This document shows positions 9,654-17,047 of a stretch of DNA of 64,000 nt, piece by piece. The notes beneath the pieces are model-generated. The model searched no databases and was not told the DNA's origin. It worked only from the letters and a program-made list of their open reading frames with translations. The position numbers were made by a program, and so were the translations under genes. Numbering within the stretch: the stretch's first letter is position 1; each line of letters opens with the position of its first letter. The stretch covers positions 1 through 64,000 of the forward strand of contig CALFMO010000064.1 in NCBI GenBank assembly GCA_937879855.1, in the 5' to 3' direction. Origin of the DNA: an uncultured Acidobacteriaceae bacterium. Lineage in GTDB: Bacteria; Acidobacteriota; Terriglobia; Terriglobales; Acidobacteriaceae.

Positions 9654-9681
9654 AAGATCCCTCGCTGCGCTCGCGATGACA
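9654..9681. repeat. Fragment of the GTCATCCTGAGCG-type element
   Basis: The segment reads GATCCCTCGCTGCGCTCGCG followed by ATGACAG. It is one end of the interspersed element seen complete at 61889-61993 and in variant form at 43179-43338. It lies between two oppositely oriented heptamer arrays. Confidence 0.6.
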
Positions 9682-9728
9682 GTTTTATTGGACTGAACGC
9701 GGGTTTCCAGCACTCTTGCATCGGTTCT

Positions 9729-9747
9729 GGCTGATAGCTGACAGCTT
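9729..9747. repeat. Heptamer array at the htpX stop
   Basis: The sequence GGCTGATAGCTGACAGCTT overlaps the htpX stop codon (TAA, 9748-9746). On the htpX strand it reads TAAGCTGTCAGCTATCAGCC, so the stop itself sits at the edge of the array. It is inverted relative to 9623-9634. Confidence 0.7.
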
Positions 9748-10609
9748 ATTGCATAAACTCCGCGGGTCTTCCTGTCAGCCGCTCGATGCGCTTCGCGATC
9801 GGCGGATGGGTCGAGAACAAACTGCCGAAGTTCATTCCGAGCAACGGCTGAATGATGAACAGGTGTGCGGTGCTCGGCGTTGCTTGCATCGGCAGGCGGC
9901 GCGAGTAGGCGTCGAGCTTTTGCAAGGCGCTGGCCAGGGCGTAGGGATTGCCGGTGAAGTGCGCGCCGGTGGCGTCGGCTTGATACTCACGCGAGCGCGA
10001 GACAGCCAGTTGAATCATCGTCGCAGCGATAGGCGCGAGGATCAGCATCAAGAGCGCGCCCAAGCCTCCGCCGTCGCGACGGTCGCGGTCGCCGCCTCCG
10101 AAGCCGCCGAAGATCATTGCCCAACGTCCCATGCTCGCGAGCATGGTGATGGCGCCAGCGACGGTCGCGGCCACGGAACTGATCAGGATGTCGCGGTTGT
10201 TGACGTGGCCGAGTTCGTGCGCCAGGACGCCTTCCAGTTCTTCGTCCGTTAGCAAGCTGAGAATTCCGTGCGTCACAGCGACCGAGGCGTGGCTCGGATT
10301 GCGTCCAGTGGCGAAAGCGTTGGGCGACTCGGTCGGAATCACATAAATCTTCGGCATCGGAATGCCGATTTTCTGCGTGAGCCGTTCAACGGCCGCGTAG
10401 GCGCGCGGCAATTCCTCACGCGTAACGGGCTGGGCTCGGTACATCGCCAGCGCGATCTTGTCAGAATAGAAATAGGAGACGAAGTTCATCACGGCGGCGA
10501 AGGCCAGAGCAATGAGCATGCCGTTCTGGCCGCCAAAGGTGCGACCGATGAACATCAGCAGCAGCGTGAGCGCGGTGAGCAGAAACGCGGTCTTGAATGT
10601 GTTTCCCAT
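9746..10609 (-). CDS. htpX: Membrane zinc metalloprotease HtpX
   Basis: This 287-residue M48 peptidase has two N-terminal membrane helices (about 7-25 and 31-48), the zinc motif HELGH in VLAHELGHVNN, a further hydrophobic pair in the middle, and the third zinc ligand region SREYQADATG. All catalytic features of HtpX are present, and the length is normal. HtpX degrades misfolded or damaged inner-membrane proteins. It is co-directional with moxR but 185 bases apart, with repeats between them. Confidence 0.95.
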   Translation of the reverse strand: MGNTFKTAFLLTALTLLLMFIGRTFGGQNGMLIALAFAAVMNFVSYFYSDKIALAMYRAQPVTREELPRAYAAVERLTQKIGIPMPKIYVIPTESPNAFATGRNPSHASVAVTHGILSLLTDEELEGVLAHELGHVNNRDILISSVAATVAGAITMLASMGRWAMIFGGFGGGDRDRRDGGGLGALLMLILAPIAATMIQLAVSRSREYQADATGAHFTGNPYALASALQKLDAYSRRLPMQATPSTAHLFIIQPLLGMNFGSLFSTHPPIAKRIERLTGRPAEFMQ

Positions 10610-10735
10610 AATTTTGCGGAGCTAGTCCATTGGATGTTGCGCGGGTGCCAGAGATGCACGACGTCGGAATTTGAAAACTGGGAGTTGCGGGTAAAACTTT
10701 AATAAATAAGTAGTTAGGTCCAAAAACTTGCCAGA

Positions 10736-12229
10736 TTAGGTGTTTTGGGCTTCGCGTTTCAGGGCGCGCTGCAAAGTCTGATCGAGGGCCGCTTTGGCGC
10801 TTTCGTATTCCTGCTGCGAGATGCGGCCCTGTTTGTGCTCCACTTCGAGTTCGAAGATTTCTTCTTTCAATGCTTCCAGCAGCATCGCTGAAGAGCGGCG
10901 CGGAGCGGCTGGCTGTGAGCGAGACTCGCCGAGGTGAGCTTCGTTCGCGCGGATCTCGCGCCCTGTGGGTACTTCCGCTGCCGCAAATTCTTCATCTTCT
11001 TCCAGCGACGGCAGCGCCTTTCCCTTGGCGCGGACTCGATTCGCTGCTTGCTGGCGCGATGCTACAAATACTCCTCCGATAATGAGCGCTGCGGCAAATC
11101 CACCGAGAATCCACCAGCGATATTTCTGCAGAGGATCGGGAGCGTCAATCGGCGGGCCGAGTCCGCCACCGGGGCGATTTCCGTTTTGCGCGGAAGAACC
11201 CTGACTGGGCTGTCCGTTTTCGTCCCCAGGCGAGGCTAGGGTGCCTTCCCCTGAAAGCTTGAACGCCATGGGCTGGCCCACCTGCATATTGGAGGCTACT
11301 TCGACATTGGCGTCGGGCTGTCCGGGGAAGGGCGCCACTTGATAGTTGGCTCCGGGGGCGGCGGAGAATTCCATCGACTTGGGCGCAATCGCGACGAAAT
11401 GTTCCAGCGGATAAACGGTCTTGGGATCGATATTCGCGTTGCCGGTGTAGGGAACGCTGTAGACCACGTTGAATCGCGTCTCGCCGGGACGAAGCGGAAA
11501 CAAGAATGAATACTTCGTCTTGGTGTTGTCCTCGGGAACGGGCGCGGACTTCACCGGCTGGCCGCCCGCGGTCATGGCCTGACCCTCGGTTACGGTTGCG
11601 CCATCGGGCACGTAGAACTCGAGGTTGTGCTCGTTCATCTGCGTGCGCGGCGGCTTGGAATTGTTGGTAACCGCGAAGGTGCGCTCAATCTGAAGCTGCC
11701 CTTGGGCGGCCTGAAAGCGCATAATGTCGGCGACGACTGCAATTCCTTCCACTTTCTTGCTGACATCGTAGACTTCGAGCTCGACCGACGTGGTTCCGGG
11801 AGGGGCCATGCGGTGATAGGTAACTTCCTGGTGGATCACGCGGACGAGATGCGGGCCCTGGCCGTCGAGTTTGAAGCTGAAATGACCTTTAGCGTCGGTC
11901 TTAGTACGTCCAGCTTCTTCCATGCCCTGACCGAGACTTAGCAGGACGACTTCGTCGCCGCTGGCGGGCTTGCCGGTGGTGGAATTCTTCACGTTGCCGG
12001 TCAGAGTTTGGGCGGAGGCGAGGGAGGAGAGGACCAGGGCAAGGACAATGAGGATTGTCAGAGAAATATGTGGCGATAGCCGCCCCCGTCTGTCGGGCCG
12101 GGCAAAGCCCGGCTGTGGCTTGGTCGTGGAGAGTGCCGTCGAGCTCCGCTCGCCCGGACAGCCGACGGCGGCCGTCCACACACGTACCCTCGAGATGACG
12201 GGCGATCGCAAGATGAGAGGTCCTTTCAT
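10736..12229 (-). CDS. Carboxypeptidase-regulatory-like protein of the cytochrome c maturation cluster
   Basis: The ATG at 12229 overlaps the stop of the preceding gene (ATGA), which fixes the start. The protein begins MKGPLILRSPVI, continues with about 40 residues encoded by repeat sequence (12074-12193), and only then has the hydrophobic signal core LTILIVLALVLSSLASAQ. A carboxypeptidase-regulatory-like beta domain spans about residues 75-155, followed by an extracytoplasmic region. A membrane helix lies near 373-393 (WWILGGFAAALIIGGVF). A basic, coiled-coil C-terminus (EALKEEIFELEVEHKQGRIS) closes the 497 residues. The role is unknown; the cluster suggests a part in cytochrome c assembly. 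Whether the extended N-terminus still works as a signal is uncertain. Confidence 0.8.
   Translation of the reverse strand: MKGPLILRSPVISRVRVWTAAVGCPGERSSTALSTTKPQPGFARPDRRGRLSPHISLTILIVLALVLSSLASAQTLTGNVKNSTTGKPASGDEVVLLSLGQGMEEAGRTKTDAKGHFSFKLDGQGPHLVRVIHQEVTYHRMAPPGTTSVELEVYDVSKKVEGIAVVADIMRFQAAQGQLQIERTFAVTNNSKPPRTQMNEHNLEFYVPDGATVTEGQAMTAGGQPVKSAPVPEDNTKTKYSFLFPLRPGETRFNVVYSVPYTGNANIDPKTVYPLEHFVAIAPKSMEFSAAPGANYQVAPFPGQPDANVEVASNMQVGQPMAFKLSGEGTLASPGDENGQPSQGSSAQNGNRPGGGLGPPIDAPDPLQKYRWWILGGFAAALIIGGVFVASRQQAANRVRAKGKALPSLEEDEEFAAAEVPTGREIRANEAHLGESRSQPAAPRRSSAMLLEALKEEIFELEVEHKQGRISQQEYESAKAALDQTLQRALKREAQNT
12074..12193. repeat. Repeat block inside the carboxypeptidase-regulatory gene
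   Basis: It contains the perfect hairpin GCCGGGC-AAA-GCCCGGC (12096-12112) and the word GGACAGCCGACGGCGGCCGT (from 12156). The latter is a variant of the hairpin found at 13190 and 57864, which are intergenic. The block lies in frame in the coding sequence, between the start and the signal-peptide core. Confidence 0.7.
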
Positions 12230-12522
12230 GATCTCGCTTTCCCTGCGGATGGCGTTTTCGCTTCGAGGCGCGCGATTTCAGCCAGGAGCGTGGCGGCCTC
12301 GTCTTGCAGGGAAGCCTTCAGGGACTGGTAGTCGGACTCGGGCATTTTGCCGGCTTTGAATTCGAAGTTCAGGTCGCGCAGGTTTTCGTAGACAGCGTCT
12401 TTGCGCTCGTGCAGGTAGGACGCGCGGGTCTTGCGCGCACCGCGGTCAAAGCTGCCCGGACTGAAAATGTAGAAGAGCGCGGCCGCGGTAGCCAGAAGGC
12501 AGCACGCCAGTTCGAAGGTCAT
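12226..12522 (-). CDS. CcmI-like small membrane protein
   Basis: This 98-residue protein has an N-terminal membrane helix (MTFELACCLLATAAALFYIF), a basic stretch, and a coiled-coil tail (DAVYENLRDLNFEFKAGKMP ... LLAEIARLEAK). That resembles the N-terminal part of CcmI, the subunit that helps present apocytochrome to the haem lyase. It overlaps the ccmH-like gene upstream and the next gene downstream through ATGA junctions, so translation is probably coupled. The CcmI assignment rests on architecture and context. Confidence 0.75.
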   Translation of the reverse strand: MTFELACCLLATAAALFYIFSPGSFDRGARKTRASYLHERKDAVYENLRDLNFEFKAGKMPESDYQSLKASLQDEAATLLAEIARLEAKTPSAGKARS

Positions 12523-13010
12523 ATTTCGGTCTCCTTGCGCGCCTGATCGCGGAATCGTTCAAGTTCAGCGCCGCGCACCGGACTCAGGCCGTCAGCAATG
12601 GCGGGCGCGGGACGATTCTTCCAGGAGCGGATCACGAGAACCACGATGCTCAGTCCCAGGGCGAGCGCGACGAAGGGAACGATCCACGCCGTGCGATCAA
12701 AGCCCTTGCCCGTAGGTGCGGCCAGCACGGTGGGTCCATATTTCTGCACGAAGGATTGCTCGACTAGGCTGTCGCTGTCGCCGCGGTTCACCGCGGTCAT
12801 GAGTTCGTTGCGCATGCCGTCGGACGAAGGACAGCCGACGTGATTGCATTCCAGAAGAATCTGGCCGCAGCTGCAGATGCACATCATCTGGTGGCCGAGC
12901 TCGTTGAAGCGCGTGGCCGGATCGCCGGCGCCGGCGAGCGCTAAGACGGCGACGGTGAGCAGGGCGCAGCGTAGCGCGCGGGGAAGAATTCGTTTTGGTC
13001 TCGTCGTCAT
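12519..13010 (-). CDS. ccmH: CcmH/CycL/NrfF-type cytochrome c maturation protein
   Basis: This 163-residue protein has a signal peptide (LRCALLTVAVLALAGAGDPA), a cysteine-rich segment MCICSCGQILLECNHVGC at about residues 43-60, and a C-terminal membrane helix (IVPFVALALGLSIVVLVI). Its layout matches CcmH-type thiol oxidoreductases, which keep apocytochrome cysteines reduced for haem attachment. The cysteine pattern differs from the classical LRCxxC motif, with extra cysteines before and after. The stop overlaps the next gene in an ATGA. Confidence 0.86.
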   Translation of the reverse strand: MTTRPKRILPRALRCALLTVAVLALAGAGDPATRFNELGHQMMCICSCGQILLECNHVGCPSSDGMRNELMTAVNRGDSDSLVEQSFVQKYGPTVLAAPTGKGFDRTAWIVPFVALALGLSIVVLVIRSWKNRPAPAIADGLSPVRGAELERFRDQARKETEI

Positions 13011-13061
13011 TTGTAATTCCGTTGCGCGCGAATTCGATAATCGGAGGAGCGCTGGGCTAGA

Positions 13062-13154
13062 TTCTTTCGCCCCTCCGGGGCTTGTTCAATTTCTCTTCTG
13101 CCGCACCCACGGCTTGCGCCGTGGGCTGTATTCTTTCGCCGCTTTGCGGCTTCC
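13062..13154. repeat. Hairpin word CCCACGGC-TTGC-GCCGTGGG with flanks
   Basis: The perfect 8-bp hairpin lies at 13106-13125, flanked by TTTCGCCCCTCCGGGGCTTG on the left and TTCTTTCGCCGCTTTGCGGC on the right. An almost identical block, with loop TTAC instead of TTGC, lies at 43047-43131 between pheS and rplT. Confidence 0.8.
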
Positions 13155-13189
13155 TCTCGGATCGCCGCATCGCCTCGCTCCGCTCGGCG

Positions 13190-13208
13190 GACAGCCGAGG
13201 CGGCTGTC
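13190..13208. repeat. Hairpin word GACAGCCG-AGG-CGGCTGTC
   Basis: A perfect 8-bp inverted repeat with a 3-base centre, 13 bases after the ccmF stop. An identical copy lies at 57864-57882, also just after the stop of a minus-strand gene, and both are followed by CTACGT. Variants occur at 12156, 51209 and 56238. Confidence 0.8.
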
Positions 13209-13220
13209 GCTACGTTAATC

Positions 13221-15272
13221 TCAATCTCCTGTGGCTACTGGGGCTGGATGCTCTACCAGCCTCGCTGCTGGGGCGCGGACTGGGGCTGGGGCGTTCGGGG
13301 CCAGCGCCAGCACTGTGCCGCCGAGGATGATCCACACACCCAGCCAGATCCACATCACCAGCGGATTCAAATGCGCCTTCAGGATCGGCCGGCCCGTGTC
13401 CTGGTTCAAGCCCTCATACACCACGTAGAGATCTTCATTCAGCGTAGAGCGAATGAAGGGCATAGTCGACGTCTGCTGACTGGCCTTGTAGAACCGGCGC
13501 TCCGGAGTCAGCGTATCGATCTGCTTACCGCCCTTGAAGACATCGAGGACGGCCCACTCGCCCGCGTAGTTGGGAAAATCTTCGTCCGTATACGAGCGGC
13601 AGACCAGGGTGTAGCTGCCGATCGTCATCTTGTCGCCGTAACCCATTTCCTGCTCTTTGTCCTGATTGAACGCGGCGCCGGCGAATCCGATGATGACCAC
13701 CACCACTCCAAAGTGAACGATGTATCCGCCGTAACGGCGCGTGTTGCGGTGCGTGAGCTGCACCATCGACGCGAACATGCCCTGGCCGGTGTGTCCGGCG
13801 ATGACTTTGCCGCCGCGGTAATATTCGCTGGCGATGGTGAGCGTGACAAGCACTGAAAGGCCGATGGCCATCAAAGAATAGAAGTATGAGATGTCTTGCC
13901 AGGGGCGCAGGCCGAAGGGCGATCCCCAACTTGACGGCGTGATCATGAGGAACGCCATCACGGCGACTGCGCCGACGGTGGGCCACATGAAATTCCGCTT
14001 CAGGCTTTCGAAGGAGGTCTTTCGCCAGGCCAGCAGCGGGCCGACGGCTGTGAGGATCAGGAGTAGCAGCGCAACTGGGATCGCGACCCGGTTATAAAAC
14101 GGTGCGCCTACCGTGACCTTGTTGCCCTGCGCCAGTTCGGAGATTTTAGGGAACCACGTGCCCCACAGCACGGTGAAGCAGAGCAGCACAAAGAGAAGAT
14201 TGTTGAACAGGAAGCTCGACTCTCGCGAAATCAGCGACTCGAGTTTGTGCTCGCTGCGCAAGTGATCTTTGTTCTTAAAGAAGAAAAACACGAAGACCGC
14301 GATGCTGATGGCAAGGAACCATGCGAACCAGCTTCCGATGGACGATTGCGCGAAGGCGTGAACGGAACTGATGATGCCGCTCCGCGTGAGAAACGTCCCC
14401 AGAATCGCCAGCCAGAACGTGGCGAAGACCAGCCACATGTTCCAGACTTTCAGCATGCCGCGCTTCTCCTGCATCATGACGGAGTGCAGGAACGCCGTGC
14501 CGACGAGCCAAGGCATTAGCGATGCGTTCTCGACCGGATCCCATCCCCAGTAGCCGCCCCAGCCGAGCACAGCGTATGCCCAGTGTGCGCCGAGAAAAAT
14601 TCCGCAGGTGAGGAATCCCCAGGTGACCATGGTCCAGCGGCGAGTGATGTGAATCCACTTTTCGCCGGGATACTTCATGATCAGCGCGCCCAGTGCGAAG
14701 GCAAAGGGCACGGTGAATCCAACGTAGCCCAGATAAAGCATGGGCGGGTGAATGACCATCTCGGGATACTGCAGCAGAGGATTCAGGCCGCTGCCGTCGG
14801 CGCGCATTGGGCCTTCGAGCAGGCCGAACGGGTTCGCGGCGAAGTTCACCAGCGCGAGAAAGAAAATCTGCACGGCGGCCAGAACCACGGACGCGTACGC
14901 GAACAGGCGTGGATCGGTTTTGTAACGCAAGCGCAGGACGAAACCGTATCCCGCGAGCAGCAGCGACCAAAAGAGCAGCGAGCCTTCCTGGCCAGACCAG
15001 AGCGTCGCAAACTTGTAGGGAGCGGGAAGGTCGCGATTGCTGTGGTGAAAGATGTACGCGATGGTGAAATCATCGCGGAAGGCGGCGACGACCAGCGCAA
15101 TAGCAGCCAGAACAACGGCTCCGAAAACAACCACGCCGGCGCGGCGAGCGGTTTCCCCCAAACGCTCCCAGTTCGAATCGCCTTGGAAGAAGAGCGCCGC
15201 AAAACCGACTGCGAACGAATAGACGCTCAACGCCAATGCGAGGAGCAAGGCAAAACTACCTATTTGCGCCAT
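13221..15272 (-). CDS. ccmF: Haem lyase CcmF, cytochrome c maturation
   Basis: The protein has the tryptophan-rich haem-handling motif WGGYWGWDPVENASLMPW and the large polytopic layout (about 14 membrane helices) of CcmF/CcsA proteins. CcmF joins haem to the CxxCH cysteines of apocytochromes in the periplasm together with CcmH. The ATG at 15272 gives MAQIGSFALLLALALS; a TTG five codons upstream is less likely. At 683 residues it is of normal length. The ccmH-like gene follows after 210 bases of repeats. CcmA-E are not in the window. Confidence 0.94.
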   Translation of the reverse strand: MAQIGSFALLLALALSVYSFAVGFAALFFQGDSNWERLGETARRAGVVVFGAVVLAAIALVVAAFRDDFTIAYIFHHSNRDLPAPYKFATLWSGQEGSLLFWSLLLAGYGFVLRLRYKTDPRLFAYASVVLAAVQIFFLALVNFAANPFGLLEGPMRADGSGLNPLLQYPEMVIHPPMLYLGYVGFTVPFAFALGALIMKYPGEKWIHITRRWTMVTWGFLTCGIFLGAHWAYAVLGWGGYWGWDPVENASLMPWLVGTAFLHSVMMQEKRGMLKVWNMWLVFATFWLAILGTFLTRSGIISSVHAFAQSSIGSWFAWFLAISIAVFVFFFFKNKDHLRSEHKLESLISRESSFLFNNLLFVLLCFTVLWGTWFPKISELAQGNKVTVGAPFYNRVAIPVALLLLILTAVGPLLAWRKTSFESLKRNFMWPTVGAVAVMAFLMITPSSWGSPFGLRPWQDISYFYSLMAIGLSVLVTLTIASEYYRGGKVIAGHTGQGMFASMVQLTHRNTRRYGGYIVHFGVVVVIIGFAGAAFNQDKEQEMGYGDKMTIGSYTLVCRSYTDEDFPNYAGEWAVLDVFKGGKQIDTLTPERRFYKASQQTSTMPFIRSTLNEDLYVVYEGLNQDTGRPILKAHLNPLVMWIWLGVWIILGGTVLALAPNAPAPVRAPAARLVEHPAPVATGD

Positions 15273-15370
15273 GTGGGAGAACCCCAATGTATTTTTTCAG
15301 AAAGCGAAGGTGCAGGCAACCGGGACAAGGCGAGAACAGCAACCTGCAAGACACATGACCGCCAAAAGCC

Positions 15371-15391
15371 GGCGGCCGGGGCTCGGCCGCC
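15371..15391. repeat. GC-rich hairpin GGCGGCCG-GGGCT-CGGCCGCC
   Basis: A perfect 8-bp inverted repeat in the gap between the ccmF start and the stop of the DUF2934 gene. There is no T run after it, so a classical terminator is not clear. It resembles other GC hairpins scattered through this window. Confidence 0.55.
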
Positions 15392-15414
15392 AGGCGGGTG
15401 CACGTTGCGGAGGC

Positions 15415-15756
15415 CTACGCGCTCTGCTGGCGATAGCGTTGGCGAACCTCGCGCTCCGCGGCCAGCCAATCCTCGGCTTCGTGGCCTGGCTCAAATCCGC
15501 GCCGCTCTGCCAGCAAGTACGCCAGGCGGCGAACTTCCTCCTCCACATTGATGGGAACGAGGTTGGCGCGGAGTTCGTTTCTCACGATTTCCGGCTTTTT
15601 CGTCGTCTTTCGTGTTTCAGCAGCCGCTTCCGGACTCTGGGTCTCAGCCAATGCGACCGTGGACGCTCCATTGCCCGACCGGGCGCTCGCATCGGACTGG
15701 GGCAACGGGTTGTTGGTTGCTTCGGTAGTCTTTTTCGGGAACCTGGGTTTAGCCAT
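15415..15756 (-). CDS. DUF2934 domain protein
   Basis: This 113-residue protein starts at the ATG at 15756, with AAGGAG eight bases upstream. The N-terminal two thirds are low-complexity and polar. The C-terminal 35 residues (EEEVRRLAYLLAERRGFEPG ... WLAAEREV) match the DUF2934 motif, a short helical domain frequent in soil bacteria. Function is unknown. It faces away from the tRNA gene and is separated from ccmF by GC-rich repeats. Confidence 0.8.
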   Translation of the reverse strand: MAKPRFPKKTTEATNNPLPQSDASARSGNGASTVALAETQSPEAAAETRKTTKKPEIVRNELRANLVPINVEEEVRRLAYLLAERRGFEPGHEAEDWLAAEREVRQRYRQQSA

Positions 15757-16040
15757 AATCGAATACTCCTTACATAGTCCTAAATTTAGGAATGATTGGA
15801 TTTGTTGGTGAATGAACAACATCTGTGCTTCCCCGCAAAGGCGGTTACGATTCAGTTGTTGATTCGTGGGTTACATCTACTATAGCGCGTCCCGGCCTGT
15901 GGATGGGGACCGATTGCACAAAAAAATGCGATACGACGCTGCGAAATTCCGGAAACGACACCAACGCCAAAAGGGCACAGTCCGGTCACCGGACGGCCGA
16001 AGACAAATGACGCTTTGGTATAATTTTGGCGTGCTTCCGA

Positions 16041-16115
16041 GGCGCTATCGTCTAGGGGTTAGGACGGAAGATTCTCAATCTTCAAACCCGGGTTCGATTC
16101 CCGGTAGCGCTACCA
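16041..16115 (+). tRNA. tRNA-Glu (anticodon CTC)
   Basis: The acceptor stem GGCGCTA pairs with TAGCGCT, with a G-U first pair. The D arm is GTCTAGGGGTTAGGAC, typical of tRNA-Glu. The anticodon arm GAAGA-TTCTCAA-TCTTC gives anticodon CTC. The T arm is CCGGG-TTCGATT-CCCGG, and the CCA end is encoded. Length is 75 bases with no intron. No tRNA or rRNA neighbours lie within the window. Confidence 0.96.
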
Positions 16116-16202
16116 ACCTCCCAAGGTATGCAGGCTGGCTAGTCCGCACGTTCGACTTCCCTCCGTGCCTCACGTATCCTCTTCTGAATCGCGGAGGCTA
16201 GA

Positions 16203-16817
16203 ATGATCCTTTTTCGTGTTGCTACCCTTCTTGTCCTATGTGGCATCGCCTGCTCTGCTGTCGGGAAATCTGGAAGGCCGCAGAACTCTGCAACGAAGGA
16301 AGCTGCCCAGCCGGGTGACATTCCCAAGTCCATCGCGGAAAGCGTCAGCGGCACCCTCCAGTTTGCGGAAGGGAACTTTCTCGGACTGGCTGAAGCCATG
16401 CCCGAAGACAAGTATGCCTACATCCCCCCGGTCGGCAAGTTCGACGGTGTCCGCAGCTTTGGGGAGCAAGTGAAGCACGTCGCCTGCGCCCAGTTCGCCT
16501 TCTTCAACGAATTTGAGGGCAAGAAGCCGCCCGAAGACTGCGAAAAGGGGGGTCACGATCCGGCGAAAACCAAAGCCGAGTTGATCAAGTATCTCAAGGA
16601 CTCCTTCGACTACTCCAACCGCGTCCTCGCCACGCTCACGGTGAACAATGCGCTCGACCGTGTCGAAGGCCGCTATGCTGGACCGAACACCAAACTGGGT
16701 ATCTCGGTCATCGCGGTCTGGCACATTACCGACCACTACGGACAGCTAGTCGAGTACCTGCGCTTGAATGGCATCGTTCCGCCCTTTACGCAGAAATACG
16801 GAGTGAAGATTCGGTAA
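16203..16817 (+). CDS. DinB-like four-helix protein, exported
   Basis: This 204-residue protein has a signal peptide (MILFRVATLLVLCGIACSA) and a DinB-like four-helix fold. Candidate metal ligands are the histidine in GEQVKHVACAQ and the pair in VWHITDHYGQ near the end. The three-histidine spacing fits the family's metal site. DinB-like proteins are often thiol-dependent transferases, but exported members have no known substrate. The gene stands alone between the tRNA and the large sensor gene. Confidence 0.82.
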   Translation: MILFRVATLLVLCGIACSAVGKSGRPQNSATKEAAQPGDIPKSIAESVSGTLQFAEGNFLGLAEAMPEDKYAYIPPVGKFDGVRSFGEQVKHVACAQFAFFNEFEGKKPPEDCEKGGHDPAKTKAELIKYLKDSFDYSNRVLATLTVNNALDRVEGRYAGPNTKLGISVIAVWHITDHYGQLVEYLRLNGIVPPFTQKYGVKIR

Positions 16818-17047
16818 CAAGCCCAAGCGGAGCGTGAAGGGCCCTCTTCACGATCGACTGATGGTTGGAAAACGGTCCCCTGCCGCTCAGTGTGTGACAA
16901 CGGGCGAATAGCTCGTTTGCCCTTTCCGCCGTGCCGGGCTGCTGCGTCATCGGGAAATCACTGTAGACTGCCAAGGGAACCTCTGTATTGGCTGGGGGAT
17001 GGCCGTCGTGTAAGTTTCGTGTGAATAAGGTCTGACGGGGGACGACC

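Noticed and set aside
14583..15551. 322-codon frame opposite ccmF
   Set aside because: It is a shadow frame; the ccmF protein on the other strand has conserved haem-handling motifs.
15825..16010. Possible small protein upstream of tRNA-Glu
   Set aside because: No ribosome-binding site or recognisable pattern; the sequence is probably untranslated.
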